DNA of 64,000 bases. Source: Robiginitalea marina. Lineage in GTDB: Bacteria; Bacteroidota; Bacteroidia; Flavobacteriales; Flavobacteriaceae. Of the stretch, positions 1-7,606 are shown one piece after another. Under the pieces are notes generated by a model, which saw only the letters and a program-made list of their open reading frames with translations, made no database searches and was not told the origin of the DNA. The stretch spans positions 186,001 to 250,000 of the forward strand of contig NZ_JAMXIB010000002.1 in assembly GCF_024006985.1 (NCBI RefSeq). The letters run 5' to 3'. The position numbers and the translations under genes are program-made. The first letter of the stretch is position 1. Each line of letters opens with the position of its first letter.

Positions 1-324
1 TATGCCGGCACCCAGCGCTTTTACCAGGCCTATTACAGCAACAACCGCCTCGGTAACCGAAAGAGCGGTGGCCAGGGCGGCGGGGGCAACGCCCCATCAG
101 ACCCTGTGGAGGTCACCCTGCAGGAAGTGGAAGCGTTCCGGATGCTGAATGTGGAGCTCGACCTGCCCATCCATTTTTTCCAAGGACACTTCATTTTCTC
201 GCTATACCCGTCATTGGCCCTACCCCAGAGCCCATCCACCATTACCACCGATACGGGGACCTTTGTGGAAGAGTTGGATCCTGCCTTTTACCTGATCGCC
301 GGGATCAGCTTCTGGATCAATTAA
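1..324 (+). CDS. Partial C-terminus of a probable outer-membrane or secreted protein
   Basis: The reading frame is open from the first base to the TAA at 322-324, so only the last 107 residues are present and the true start lies left of the window. The visible part has a glycine-rich linker (about residues 23-34), then alternating polar and aromatic stretches. It ends in an aromatic strand (AGISFWIN), which is how many outer-membrane beta-barrels of Bacteroidota end. No enzyme motif is visible and I do not recognise the family; the barrel idea is inference from the terminal strand alone. It converges on the LysR gene, 9 bp away, with no clear terminator between them. Confidence 0.6.
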   Translation, partial: YAGTQRFYQAYYSNNRLGNRKSGGQGGGGNAPSDPVEVTLQEVEAFRMLNVELDLPIHFFQGHFIFSLYPSLALPQSPSTITTDTGTFVEELDPAFYLIAGISFWIN

Positions 325-333
325 GCCAGGGGG

Positions 334-1260
334 TTACCCATAACGCTCAAACCAGTCAAACCGTTCCCGGATGATGCGGTCCTTTTCCTCGAGGACATAA
401 TCGAGGAAGGCCTGGGCGGTGGGCGAAAGCTTCTTCGATTGCTGCCAGATCAGGTTCCAGTGGGTAATTATGGGCAGCCCCTTTAACGGAATAATTTCGA
501 GATCCTCATTTTTAAGCTCGTTTTTCAGCCCGATCAGCGGCATAATGGAATACCCGAGGCCCGCTATAAGGGCCTGTTTGAGGGCTTCATTGCTCATCAG
601 CTCCAGTTTCCTTGGGTTTTTGATACCCTTTCCCTCAAGGAACCCCTCCATGGCCTTCCGGGTGGCGGAACCCGATTCCCGGAAGATCAGGGGCTCTTCC
701 CTCAGGATTCGGATGGCCGGGCGGCGACCGGGCAATTTCCGGGCAGTACCCCCGACCAGGAAGAGCTTGTTTTGCATGAGCTCAACCCGGTTGATTTTGA
801 GGTGGTCGGGCAAGACGGAAACCAGGGCGAAATCGACTTCATTCTGTTCAAGGCTTTGGATTACCCGGGCCTTGTTGGTCACATCCATCACAAGGTCCAC
901 CCCGGGATTGGCGTCCATGAAATCGGTCATAAAATATGGCATTACGTACTTGGCTGTGGAAACCGTGCTCATCCGCAGCCTGCCGGCTATCTTCCCCTCA
1001 TACGCATGGGTCTTGTAATTGATGGCCTGCACCTGATGGAGGATTTGCTCTGCGGCCTCCGCGATCTCCCGCCCAAAATCCGTGATGTAGAGTTTGCGGC
1101 CGACCACTTCGGTAAGGGGGATGGAGAATTGGTCCTGAAAATTTTTTAACTGGATAGATACCGCCGGTTGGGTTAGATGCAATTCTTCTGCCGCCTTTGT
1201 AATACTCTGGTTTTGAGCGATCTTGTAGAAGATATTTAGTTGGTTCAGGGTATAGTTCAT
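334..1260 (-). CDS. LysR-family transcriptional regulator
   Basis: This is a 308-residue regulator of normal LysR length. The N-terminal winged helix-turn-helix (about residues 3-62) has the usual pattern, with SITKAAEELHLTQPAVSIQL as the recognition region. The substrate-binding domain fills about residues 90-295. It is divergent from the gene pair that leads into an SbtA-like bicarbonate permease, an arrangement in which LysR proteins of the CbbR/CmpR type often control inorganic carbon genes. That target is inferred from position. The AT-rich gap in front of its start carries an inverted repeat suited to LysR binding. The ATG at 1258-1260 begins a canonical LysR N-terminus. Confidence 0.9.
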   Translation of the reverse strand: MNYTLNQLNIFYKIAQNQSITKAAEELHLTQPAVSIQLKNFQDQFSIPLTEVVGRKLYITDFGREIAEAAEQILHQVQAINYKTHAYEGKIAGRLRMSTVSTAKYVMPYFMTDFMDANPGVDLVMDVTNKARVIQSLEQNEVDFALVSVLPDHLKINRVELMQNKLFLVGGTARKLPGRRPAIRILREEPLIFRESGSATRKAMEGFLEGKGIKNPRKLELMSNEALKQALIAGLGYSIMPLIGLKNELKNEDLEIIPLKGLPIITHWNLIWQQSKKLSPTAQAFLDYVLEEKDRIIRERFDWFERYG

Positions 1261-1265
1261 AAAAT

Positions 1266-1282
1266 ATATTAATGTTTAATAT
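1266..1282. promoter_or_regulatory. Inverted repeat, candidate LysR operator
   Basis: ATATTA and TAATAT form a perfect 6-bp inverted repeat around a 5-bp spacer, just upstream of the LysR start and inside a very AT-rich divergent gap (about 1261-1315). LysR proteins bind dyads of this sort (T-N11-A) near their own promoter. The surrounding AT-richness makes chance occurrence possible. Confidence 0.4.
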
Positions 1283-1347
1283 CATAAATATAAATAAAAA
1301 TATATAAAAAACATCCAGCACCTTTGTCCTAGAAATAGAACCACCTT

Positions 1348-1626
1348 ATGGAGTATTCCTACGATTACAGACAGGCCGGGGATCTGGACAGGGGCCAGCA
1401 CGCAAACCTCCGGGAAACCTCACGAATCCCCCGGGCAGCCGCATTGATCAGGCTGCAGGCGCTGGCGGGAGCCATTTTTTTTGGGGCCCTGCTGTTGCTG
1501 TCCTGGAACCTCAAGGGCCTTTTTATGACGGAAATTGCCGCCGTAACGTTTATATGCGGGCTGGTTTTCCTGATCCGATACCAGAATGCCGCATCTTCTA
1601 ACGATACCCAGAAAATCAACCCATGA
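1348..1626 (+). CDS. Small two-helix membrane protein
   Basis: A 92-residue protein with a basic, polar N-terminus (about 35 residues), two hydrophobic segments (about 38-55 and 61-77) and a short polar tail. I do not recognise the family. Its last codons overlap the ATG of the next gene in an ATGA junction, so the two are very likely translated together. The pair sits between the divergent LysR regulator and the SbtA-like permease, so it probably belongs to that regulated unit. It may be an accessory membrane protein of the transporter, but that is inference from order only. Confidence 0.6.
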   Translation: MEYSYDYRQAGDLDRGQHANLRETSRIPRAAALIRLQALAGAIFFGALLLLSWNLKGLFMTEIAAVTFICGLVFLIRYQNAASSNDTQKINP

Positions 1627-1940
1627 AAAAAGATCCAAACTTTTCGGAAGCACAAACCATTACCCACCAGGACGTACAACTGGTCAGGGGGACCTTTACC
1701 CCTTCTGAAGCCGCAGATGTGATCCTGTCGCTGCTCGACGAAAAAATCAATTTCCATAAATTGCAGCGCCTGCGCTGGTGTGAAGGGTATTTCAAGGCAG
1801 ACACCTCTTACGCCGACCAGCGGATTGCCGAGCTGGAGGCCGAGAAGGTGCTGGCGCGGAATTTTATCCGGCAGGCCCGGGAGCAGGGAAAATGCCTGAA
1901 TATCAAAGGTACCCTGGAAATCACCATGGAAAACGAGTAA
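1623..1940 (+). CDS. Hypothetical cytoplasmic protein, probable operon partner of the permease
   Basis: A soluble 105-residue protein with no signal peptide or membrane segment. It is helical and charged, with a heptad-like stretch around residues 62-85 (RIAELEAEKVLARNFI). I do not recognise a domain. It starts in a 4-base overlap with the preceding small membrane protein and ends 39 bp before the SbtA-like permease, so a three-gene transcription unit is likely. SbtA in cyanobacteria is paired with a small soluble regulator (SbtB, a PII-like protein). This product has similar length and position, but I see no PII signature and do not call it SbtB. Confidence 0.6.
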   Translation: MKKDPNFSEAQTITHQDVQLVRGTFTPSEAADVILSLLDEKINFHKLQRLRWCEGYFKADTSYADQRIAELEAEKVLARNFIRQAREQGKCLNIKGTLEITMENE

Positions 1941-1979
1941 GCGCATAGCAGCACCCGAAAGAGGCTTTCCTCCGCCCCT

Positions 1980-2945
1980 ATGGATTTACACCTGCTCGTC
2001 GACAATCTGACGAATCCTGCCCTCCTGTTTTTTTTTCTGGGGATCCTGGCCGTCCAGCTTAAGAGCGATCTGGAAATTCCGGCCAATTCCTCCAAGTTTA
2101 TTTCTCTTTATTTATTATTTTCTATTGGCTTCAAGGGAGGGCAGGAATTATCGCATAGTCCTTATGACATAGAAATTTTATGGTCCCTGTTACTGGGGAT
2201 TTTCCTGGCGGTTTTCGTCCCCCTGTATTCCTACTTTATTCTCAGGAGGCGCTTCAACGTGGCCAACGCCGGTGCCATTGCGGCCTCGTACGGGTCGGTA
2301 AGCGCCGTGACCTTCGTTACGGCTATTTCTTTCCTGGAACTGGAACAGATTTCGTACGGGGGGCATATGGTGGCCGTTATGGCGCTCATGGAAGCCCCCT
2401 CCATCGTGGTCGGGGTGTTGCTGATTGCCATTTTTGACAAAAAGAACGGCAGCGCCATAAGCCTGCCGGGCGTATTGAGGCACTCCATGACCAACGGGAG
2501 CGTGTTGCTCATCCTCGGTAGCCTGGTGATCGGGTTTTTGGCCAGCGACCACCAGGCCCAGGGAATTGAACCCTTTACCACCGATATCTTCAAGGGGTTC
2601 CTGGCGGTATTCCTCCTCGACATGGGGATTACCAGCGGGGCCAAAATTTCTGCCCTGGTCAAAAAGGGTTGGTTCGCCCTGGTTTTTGCCCTGGTTGTTC
2701 CCCTCATCAATGGCTGCCTCACCGCTGTATTGACAGCCTCTTTCATATCCGAACCGGGCAACCGCTTCCTCTTTGCCATCCTGGCTGCCAGTGCTTCCTA
2801 TATCGCAGTGCCCGCAGCCATGCGCCTTGCGGTGCCCCAGGCGAATCCGAGCCTGTACCTGCCCATGGCCCTGGCGATCACGTTCCCATTTAACATCACC
2901 CTAGGGATGCCCCTTTACCTTTATCTCATCCAGACCTTAGGCTGA
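1980..2945 (+). CDS. SbtA-like sodium-dependent bicarbonate permease
   Basis: A 321-residue polytopic membrane protein with about ten hydrophobic segments. The N-terminus (LTNPALLFFFLGILAVQLKS followed by an FKGG motif near residue 52) and the internal repeat ending in GAKISALVKKGWF are typical of the SbtA / DUF897 family. In cyanobacteria SbtA takes up bicarbonate with sodium; members in heterotrophs are usually annotated the same way without direct proof. In marine flavobacteria such carriers have been proposed to feed anaplerotic carbon fixation. Two small genes precede it and a LysR regulator is divergent. The ATG at 1980 gives the family's usual N-terminus. Confidence 0.85.
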   Translation: MDLHLLVDNLTNPALLFFFLGILAVQLKSDLEIPANSSKFISLYLLFSIGFKGGQELSHSPYDIEILWSLLLGIFLAVFVPLYSYFILRRRFNVANAGAIAASYGSVSAVTFVTAISFLELEQISYGGHMVAVMALMEAPSIVVGVLLIAIFDKKNGSAISLPGVLRHSMTNGSVLLILGSLVIGFLASDHQAQGIEPFTTDIFKGFLAVFLLDMGITSGAKISALVKKGWFALVFALVVPLINGCLTAVLTASFISEPGNRFLFAILAASASYIAVPAAMRLAVPQANPSLYLPMALAITFPFNITLGMPLYLYLIQTLG

Positions 2946-2965
2946 GCATTCCTCAATAATTCAGC

Positions 2966-2991
2966 GTAAATATGATCAAAATCATATTTAC
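2966..2991. promoter_or_regulatory. CRP/FNR-type palindrome upstream of the TonB-like gene
   Basis: GTAAATATGAT and ATCATATTTAC are perfect 11-bp inverted arms around the 4-bp spacer CAAA. The core ATGAT-N4-ATCAT fits the CRP/FNR half-site pattern TGAT-N4-ATCA. A TAACTTG box at 3008-3014 lies 22 bp beyond the core, which puts the site near -40, the place for an activator of the class II type. The same core recurs at 9440-9453, and a variant at 9939-9952. Confidence 0.6.
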
Positions 2992-3049
2992 ACCCCGGGA
3001 ATTGAGGTAACTTGTTAATAGTTTATTAACAGCCAAAAATGCAACAGCC

Positions 3050-3772
3050 ATGCAAGTCAAGAAAAATCCCAACGCCGATTTAAACCGAAACAGCGGGCTT
3101 TATTTCGTAATAGGCCTGACTATCGTGCTCTTTGCTACCTGGAGGGCCCTGGAGTACAAATCCTACGACGAGGTCCAACATGAGATTGCCCTGCTCGTAA
3201 ATGCAGACAACCTCGATGAAGAGGTACCCAAAACCGAGATCATCCGCACTACACCGCCCCCGCCGCCCCCGGCCGCCCCGGAAGTTATTGAGGTGATTGA
3301 GGACACGGAGGATGTGGAGGAAACCATTATCGAAAGTACCGAAATCAGCCAGGAAACCGTAATTGCTGACGTAGACCTGGATGCTTCAGACATCGATGTG
3401 GAAGAAGCCGAGGAAGACATCCATGTCCCCTTTGCGGTCATTGAAGAAGTTCCCGTATTCCCCGGGTGTGAGGGCCTTAGCGCCGCAGAGACCCGGGAAT
3501 GCTTCAACCAGAAGATCCAGGAACACATCCAGAAGCACTTTTCCTATCCGAAAACTGCCGAAGAACTGGGGATCCAGGGCCGGGTTTTCGTACAATTCGT
3601 TATCGGCCGCGACGGCCATGTAAACCAGATCAAGACCCGGGGACCGGACCACCTCCTGGAACAGGAAGCCAGGCGCATCATCGCCTCCCTCCCGCCAATG
3701 ACCCCCGGGAAACAGCGCAACCGCACCGTAAGCGTGCCCTATAGTATCCCGATCAATTTCAAATTGATGTAA
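3050..3772 (+). CDS. TonB-like energy-transducer protein
   Basis: A 240-residue protein with one N-terminal membrane anchor (about residues 16-34), a proline run (TTPPPPPPAAP, about residues 66-76), a very acidic periplasmic spacer (about 78-130) and a TonB C-terminal domain (about 145-240) with the usual pattern YPKTAEELGIQGRVFVQFVI. Such proteins carry proton-motive energy from ExbB/ExbD to outer-membrane receptors. No exbB or exbD is adjacent; flavobacteria carry several stand-alone TonB genes. The acidic spacer replaces the more usual Pro/Lys spacer. The upstream palindrome suggests control by a CRP/FNR-family protein, and the cardiolipin synthase gene follows at once. Confidence 0.88.
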   Translation: MQVKKNPNADLNRNSGLYFVIGLTIVLFATWRALEYKSYDEVQHEIALLVNADNLDEEVPKTEIIRTTPPPPPPAAPEVIEVIEDTEDVEETIIESTEISQETVIADVDLDASDIDVEEAEEDIHVPFAVIEEVPVFPGCEGLSAAETRECFNQKIQEHIQKHFSYPKTAEELGIQGRVFVQFVIGRDGHVNQIKTRGPDHLLEQEARRIIASLPPMTPGKQRNRTVSVPYSIPINFKLM

Positions 3773-3777
3773 CTTTG
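3770..3777 (+). promoter_or_regulatory. -7 box of a candidate cardiolipin synthase promoter
   Basis: TAACTTTG matches the Bacteroidota -7 consensus TAnnTTTG exactly. It overlaps the stop codon of the TonB-like gene and lies 16 bp before the GTG start of the cardiolipin synthase. The downstream gene may thus have its own promoter as well as read-through. Confidence 0.45.
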
Positions 3778-3793
3778 GGGCAAAGCCTTTAAC

Positions 3794-5197
3794 GTGGAAT
3801 GGACGGGGATCCTGGTCGCGGTATACGTACTGATTGCCCTATCGATTATTGTAAGCCTCCTGCTGAATGGTGTTCGACCCTCGAAGACATTGGCTTGGCT
3901 GTTAGCCATTTTCACCATTCCGGTAGGAGGCATACTGTTATACCTGCTCCTGGGCCGCAACCGCCGAAAGCTAAAACTATACACCCGAAAAATCCGGAAA
4001 CCCCTCCCCGAAACCCCGGGGGATGTTGAAGCCTGCCCACCGCTTACCCGAAGGATGGACCAGATGCGGACCCTTGTCGAGACCCAGGCGGGATTCCCCT
4101 TAAGTTGCGACAACGAGGTTGAACTGCTCAAAGACGGGGAAAAGACCTTTACCCACATCTTCAGGGCCCTGGAATCGGCCCGGGAAAGCATCCATGTACA
4201 ATATTATATCTTCGAGGAAGGGGAACTGGCAGACCGCCTGCTGGAGCTCTTCGCCGCCAAAGAGGCATCGGGGGTGGAGGTACGCCTTATTTACGACAAT
4301 ATCGGCAGCCTGTCCCTGAGCAGGTCCTACCTCAGGCGCCTGCGGGATGCGGGGATCGAAGTGCATAACTTCCTGCCCTACCGGTTTGGGAAATTCCTGA
4401 CCTCCCTAAACTACCGAAACCACCGGAAAATCATTGTGGTGGACGGAAAAATTGCCTTTACCGGTGGGATCAACATTTCGGACAAATACCTGAAAGGCGA
4501 TAAAAACCTTGGCAAGTGGCACGACATGCACCTTATGGTCAGGGGAAGTGCGGCCCACCACCTCGATACCGTATTCCTGAACGACTGGGAAATGGTCAGT
4601 GGGCATCGACTCCCCTTCGATCCGCCCGCCTTCCCCTCCCGCCCCGGGATGAACCGGGTACAGATCCTCGCCACAGGGCCCGACGACGATTTCGCCCTGA
4701 TGGAAAAACTCTATTTTTCCCTGATCAACGGGGCGCGTAAGCACGTGTACATCACGAACCCCTACATCATCCCCAGCCATGCCATCCTGACGGCCCTGCA
4801 TACAGCCGCCCTTGGAGGGGTCGACGTGCGCCTGCTACTGTCAGCCAAGGCCGACAATGCGTTGGTCTCGTGGTGCGTTCAGTCTTATTTTCAGCGTTTC
4901 CTCAAGGCAGGGGTACGGATCTTCCTATATCCCGAAGGCTTTCTCCACAGCAAGATCATCACCATAGACGACGAGGTATCCACCATCGGAACCGCCAATG
5001 TGGACGACCGGAGCTTCCAGCACAACTATGAGGTCAATGCCGTGGTTTACGAACGGGGGCCGGCCCTGGAACTTAGGCGATATTTTGAGGAAGACAGCGC
5101 CAAAAGCATAGAACTCGATTACGAGACCTTCAGCCGGCGGCCCTGGCTCCATAAGCTGGCCGAAGGGGCGGCAAGGGTCCTGAGTCCGCTCCTTTAG
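3794..5197 (+). CDS. cls: Cardiolipin synthase (phospholipase D family)
   Basis: A 467-residue inner-membrane enzyme that joins two phosphatidylglycerols into cardiolipin and glycerol. Two N-terminal membrane segments (about residues 3-22 and 34-52) are followed by two PLD domains. The HKD motifs are HRKIIVVDGKIAFTGG (histidine near 211) and HSKIITIDDEVSTIGTANVD (histidine near 385), both with H, K and D intact. The start is GTG at 3794; no in-frame ATG gives the first membrane helix. It follows the TonB-like gene by 21 bp. Its 3' end overlaps the convergent lipoprotein gene by four bases. Confidence 0.92.
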   Translation: MEWTGILVAVYVLIALSIIVSLLLNGVRPSKTLAWLLAIFTIPVGGILLYLLLGRNRRKLKLYTRKIRKPLPETPGDVEACPPLTRRMDQMRTLVETQAGFPLSCDNEVELLKDGEKTFTHIFRALESARESIHVQYYIFEEGELADRLLELFAAKEASGVEVRLIYDNIGSLSLSRSYLRRLRDAGIEVHNFLPYRFGKFLTSLNYRNHRKIIVVDGKIAFTGGINISDKYLKGDKNLGKWHDMHLMVRGSAAHHLDTVFLNDWEMVSGHRLPFDPPAFPSRPGMNRVQILATGPDDDFALMEKLYFSLINGARKHVYITNPYIIPSHAILTALHTAALGGVDVRLLLSAKADNALVSWCVQSYFQRFLKAGVRIFLYPEGFLHSKIITIDDEVSTIGTANVDDRSFQHNYEVNAVVYERGPALELRRYFEEDSAKSIELDYETFSRRPWLHKLAEGAARVLSPLL

Positions 5198-5859
5198 CCG
5201 CCATGGGCTGGCAGGCCCAGGATGAGCTGCTCCCGTTTCAGGGTCGCAATTAGCCAGTCTACATAGCCGGCAATGGAACTGTCGGCCCTCCGCGGGTGGC
5301 GCAGGCGCACCCTGGAACGCCAAAGCAGGTCGCGCTCCTTCCCCACACAAATACAGTAAAGTGAGGTTTCCACGAAATATATTTTTTTCTCTTGTGGGGC
5401 CTCCTGATCGTAAAAAATACCCTGGTGGACCAGGTAATCGTCCCTAAACCGGTCATAGGTCTTCCCCAGTTCCTGTATGGTTCCCTTCAGCGAAGCGAAT
5501 CCCTCCTCCTGAGGGATCAGTTTGGTCAGCAGGATGGCGTCGAAATCCCGGTCGAGCAATTGCCCTTCCACCCGATCCAGGTCGGCTTCAGACTGCTCCG
5601 CAGCGGAAAAAGAAAGGTCAAAAAGGTCGATGCTGCGGAAGGCATCCACACCTTTGGAATGGAGGGCATCCCTTAAGGCGGTTTCATATTGGATTCGGTA
5701 ATCGGCCTGTTGTGTCATCCCCAGGACCAGGACCCTGTTGGCGTGAAAAAGGACTACGTCCGGGCTCCTGTAGGAGGCCTCAGGACGCACAGACGCACAA
5801 CTTCCCAATAAGAACAATACCGGGAGGAACAACAGGGAAATGGGTCTTAAGGGGTTCAT
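5194..5859 (-). CDS. Hypothetical lipoprotein
   Basis: A 221-residue protein with a lipoprotein signal peptide: hydrophobic segment about residues 7-19, then lipobox LGSC with the acceptor cysteine near residue 21. The mature part is an alpha/beta-looking domain (VLVLGMTQQADYRIQYETAL near residues 49-68) that recalls periplasmic lipoproteins sensing or handling cell-envelope stress, but I cannot name a family. It is convergent with cardiolipin synthase (4-base overlap) and lies 11 bp after the small gene 5871-6179 on the same strand. It may therefore be the last gene of the run that begins with the universal stress protein. Confidence 0.7.
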   Translation of the reverse strand: MNPLRPISLLFLPVLFLLGSCASVRPEASYRSPDVVLFHANRVLVLGMTQQADYRIQYETALRDALHSKGVDAFRSIDLFDLSFSAAEQSEADLDRVEGQLLDRDFDAILLTKLIPQEEGFASLKGTIQELGKTYDRFRDDYLVHQGIFYDQEAPQEKKIYFVETSLYCICVGKERDLLWRSRVRLRHPRRADSSIAGYVDWLIATLKREQLILGLPAHGG

Positions 5860-5870
5860 CGCACAGGTTC

Positions 5871-6179
5871 TTAACCGGGTTGCAGCTGACTTTGCAGATA
5901 CTCAAAGACCTCGGACTTCCACCCCCAAAACCGGGACTGAAAGCGCGAAAGATCGGCTTCTCGTGTTGGGTCAAGCTGCTGCAATTCAGATTGCCATTCA
6001 CCAGCCTGTCGGACATACTGCCGAAGGCGTTCGAAAAGATTGGGGCTTTTGCCCTGGTAAATCGGGGTCTCCAGCAGGAAACGGATAAACCTCAGGTCTG
6101 TTTCCATGGCCCGGAGGCTTCCTGTGCCCGGATCAGGGGGCGTGTTTTGGGCAGCTTGGGGTTCCATATCGATACTCAT
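5871..6179 (-). CDS. Hypothetical small soluble protein
   Basis: A 102-residue protein without signal peptide or membrane segment. After a disordered, proline-rich start (about 20 residues) it is predicted helical, rich in aromatic and charged residues (FWGWKSEVFEYLQSQL near the end). I recognise no family. It lies on the same strand as, and 47 bp downstream of, the beta-CASP hydrolase, and 11 bp before the lipoprotein gene. An alternative in-frame ATG lies at codon 5, and another at about codon 25. Coding potential rests on codon use like its neighbours and on tight spacing. Confidence 0.5.
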   Translation of the reverse strand: MSIDMEPQAAQNTPPDPGTGSLRAMETDLRFIRFLLETPIYQGKSPNLFERLRQYVRQAGEWQSELQQLDPTREADLSRFQSRFWGWKSEVFEYLQSQLQPG

Positions 6180-6226
6180 TTGATTTACAAGATACGCGTT
6201 TTATCACGTTCGGGGCATGATACCGG

Positions 6227-7606
6227 TCATCCCTGTTCGAGAGGGATGACCACCTGATCATATAGGCGGGGGAGGCGGGCATTCCACCCCCTTTGCTCTA
6301 GAAGCTTCACCCGGAAGGCGTCCCTGGCGGTGTCTTCCCCGTGGACCAGGAAGACATACCCGGGTTCCTTCTCCAGGAGGGCAAGCCAGTGCAGGAGTTC
6401 CCCCTGGTCGGCATGGGCAGAAAGGGTCTCGAGCAAATACACCCGGGCAGCCACGGGGACGAATTTGCCAAAGATCTTGAGCTCATGGGCCCCTTCCAGC
6501 AGGTTTCGCCCTCGGGTCCCCTCGGCCTGGAACCCCACCAAAAGGATGCGGGTGGTCTCCCGGTCGAGCAACTGGCTGAGGTAGGTCAGGACGCGCCCCC
6601 CGCTGAGCATGCCGCTTCCTGCCACCACTACCCGGGGTCGTGGGTCGTCAATGGCCTTCCAGGTATCGGCATATTCGGTAATTATGGTCATTTGGTTTCG
6701 CATGGCGCGGTATTCCTCCATCTCCAGGTGGTGCCAGTGCGGGAAGCGCTCAAAGAGGTCCAGGACGTTTTCACCCATGGGGCTGTCGATGTAAATCGGC
6801 ATCGGTGGGATCCGGTTGGAACGGAGGAGCTTCCATATCAGGTACATAACGGTCTGCAAACGCTCCACTGCGAAACTTGGTATGATACAGGCCCCCCGAT
6901 CGTGGATCGCCCCTTTGATGTGCTGTTCCAGCAAGACCTCCATATCCTCGCGGGGGTGGAGTTTGTTGCCATAGGTGCTCTCGAGCAATAGCACATCGGC
7001 CTTCCCGGGCCGTAACGGAGGGTCCAGGAGCTGGTCATCGGGCCTCCCGACATCCCCTGAGAAGACAAAACGCTTCCCTCCCGTTTCCAACTCCACGAAA
7101 CAGGCGCCTAAAATATGCCCGTTGTAACGTAGGCGAAACCGGATGCCCGGAGCAGGGGTTTCCCATTCTTCGCGGGGAACCGGCTGGAACAGGGCGATGC
7201 AGGCCCTGGCATCATCGAGGGTGTACAGGGGCTCGGGGACCTCGTGTTTGCTATACCCTTCCTCCAGGGCTTTTTCAGCCTCCTCCATATGGATCCGGGC
7301 GCTGTCTTCCAATACGATGCGCGCCACTTCCAGGGAAGGGGCTGTTCCGTAGACAGGTCCCTTGAACCCGTCCCGCACCAGCCGTGGAAGGAGGCCCACA
7401 TGGTCGAGGTGGCCATGGGTGATCACCACCAGGTCAATGGTTGAAGGGGGTACGGGCCATGGGTTTCGGTTCAGCTCCCGCTGGCGCTTCAGCCCCTGGA
7501 ACATGCCGCAATCGACCAGCATCCGCGTCCCCGGGAGTTCCAGCAGGTATTTGGAACCGGTAACGCCTCCCGAGGCCCCCCAAAAATGTAGTGTTCCAGT
7601 CTTCAT
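6227..7606 (-). CDS. Metallo-beta-lactamase fold / beta-CASP RNase-like hydrolase
   Basis: About 459 residues. Near the N-terminus is the zinc motif HGHLDH (residues 64-69), followed by a beta-CASP region with ESTYGNKLHPRE and the later histidine-bearing LSAHADQGEL typical of the CPSF/YSH1-like exonuclease family. These proteins process RNA; the substrate here is unknown. I start it at the ATG 7604-7606 (MKTGTLHFWG), because this gives the family N-terminus and a 4-base ATGA overlap with the upstream nuclease gene; an ATG seven codons earlier is also in frame. The overlap implies translation coupled with the ATP-cone nuclease. Confidence 0.88.
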   Translation of the reverse strand: MKTGTLHFWGASGGVTGSKYLLELPGTRMLVDCGMFQGLKRQRELNRNPWPVPPSTIDLVVITHGHLDHVGLLPRLVRDGFKGPVYGTAPSLEVARIVLEDSARIHMEEAEKALEEGYSKHEVPEPLYTLDDARACIALFQPVPREEWETPAPGIRFRLRYNGHILGACFVELETGGKRFVFSGDVGRPDDQLLDPPLRPGKADVLLLESTYGNKLHPREDMEVLLEQHIKGAIHDRGACIIPSFAVERLQTVMYLIWKLLRSNRIPPMPIYIDSPMGENVLDLFERFPHWHHLEMEEYRAMRNQMTIITEYADTWKAIDDPRPRVVVAGSGMLSGGRVLTYLSQLLDRETTRILLVGFQAEGTRGRNLLEGAHELKIFGKFVPVAARVYLLETLSAHADQGELLHWLALLEKEPGYVFLVHGEDTARDAFRVKLLEQRGWNARLPRLYDQVVIPLEQG

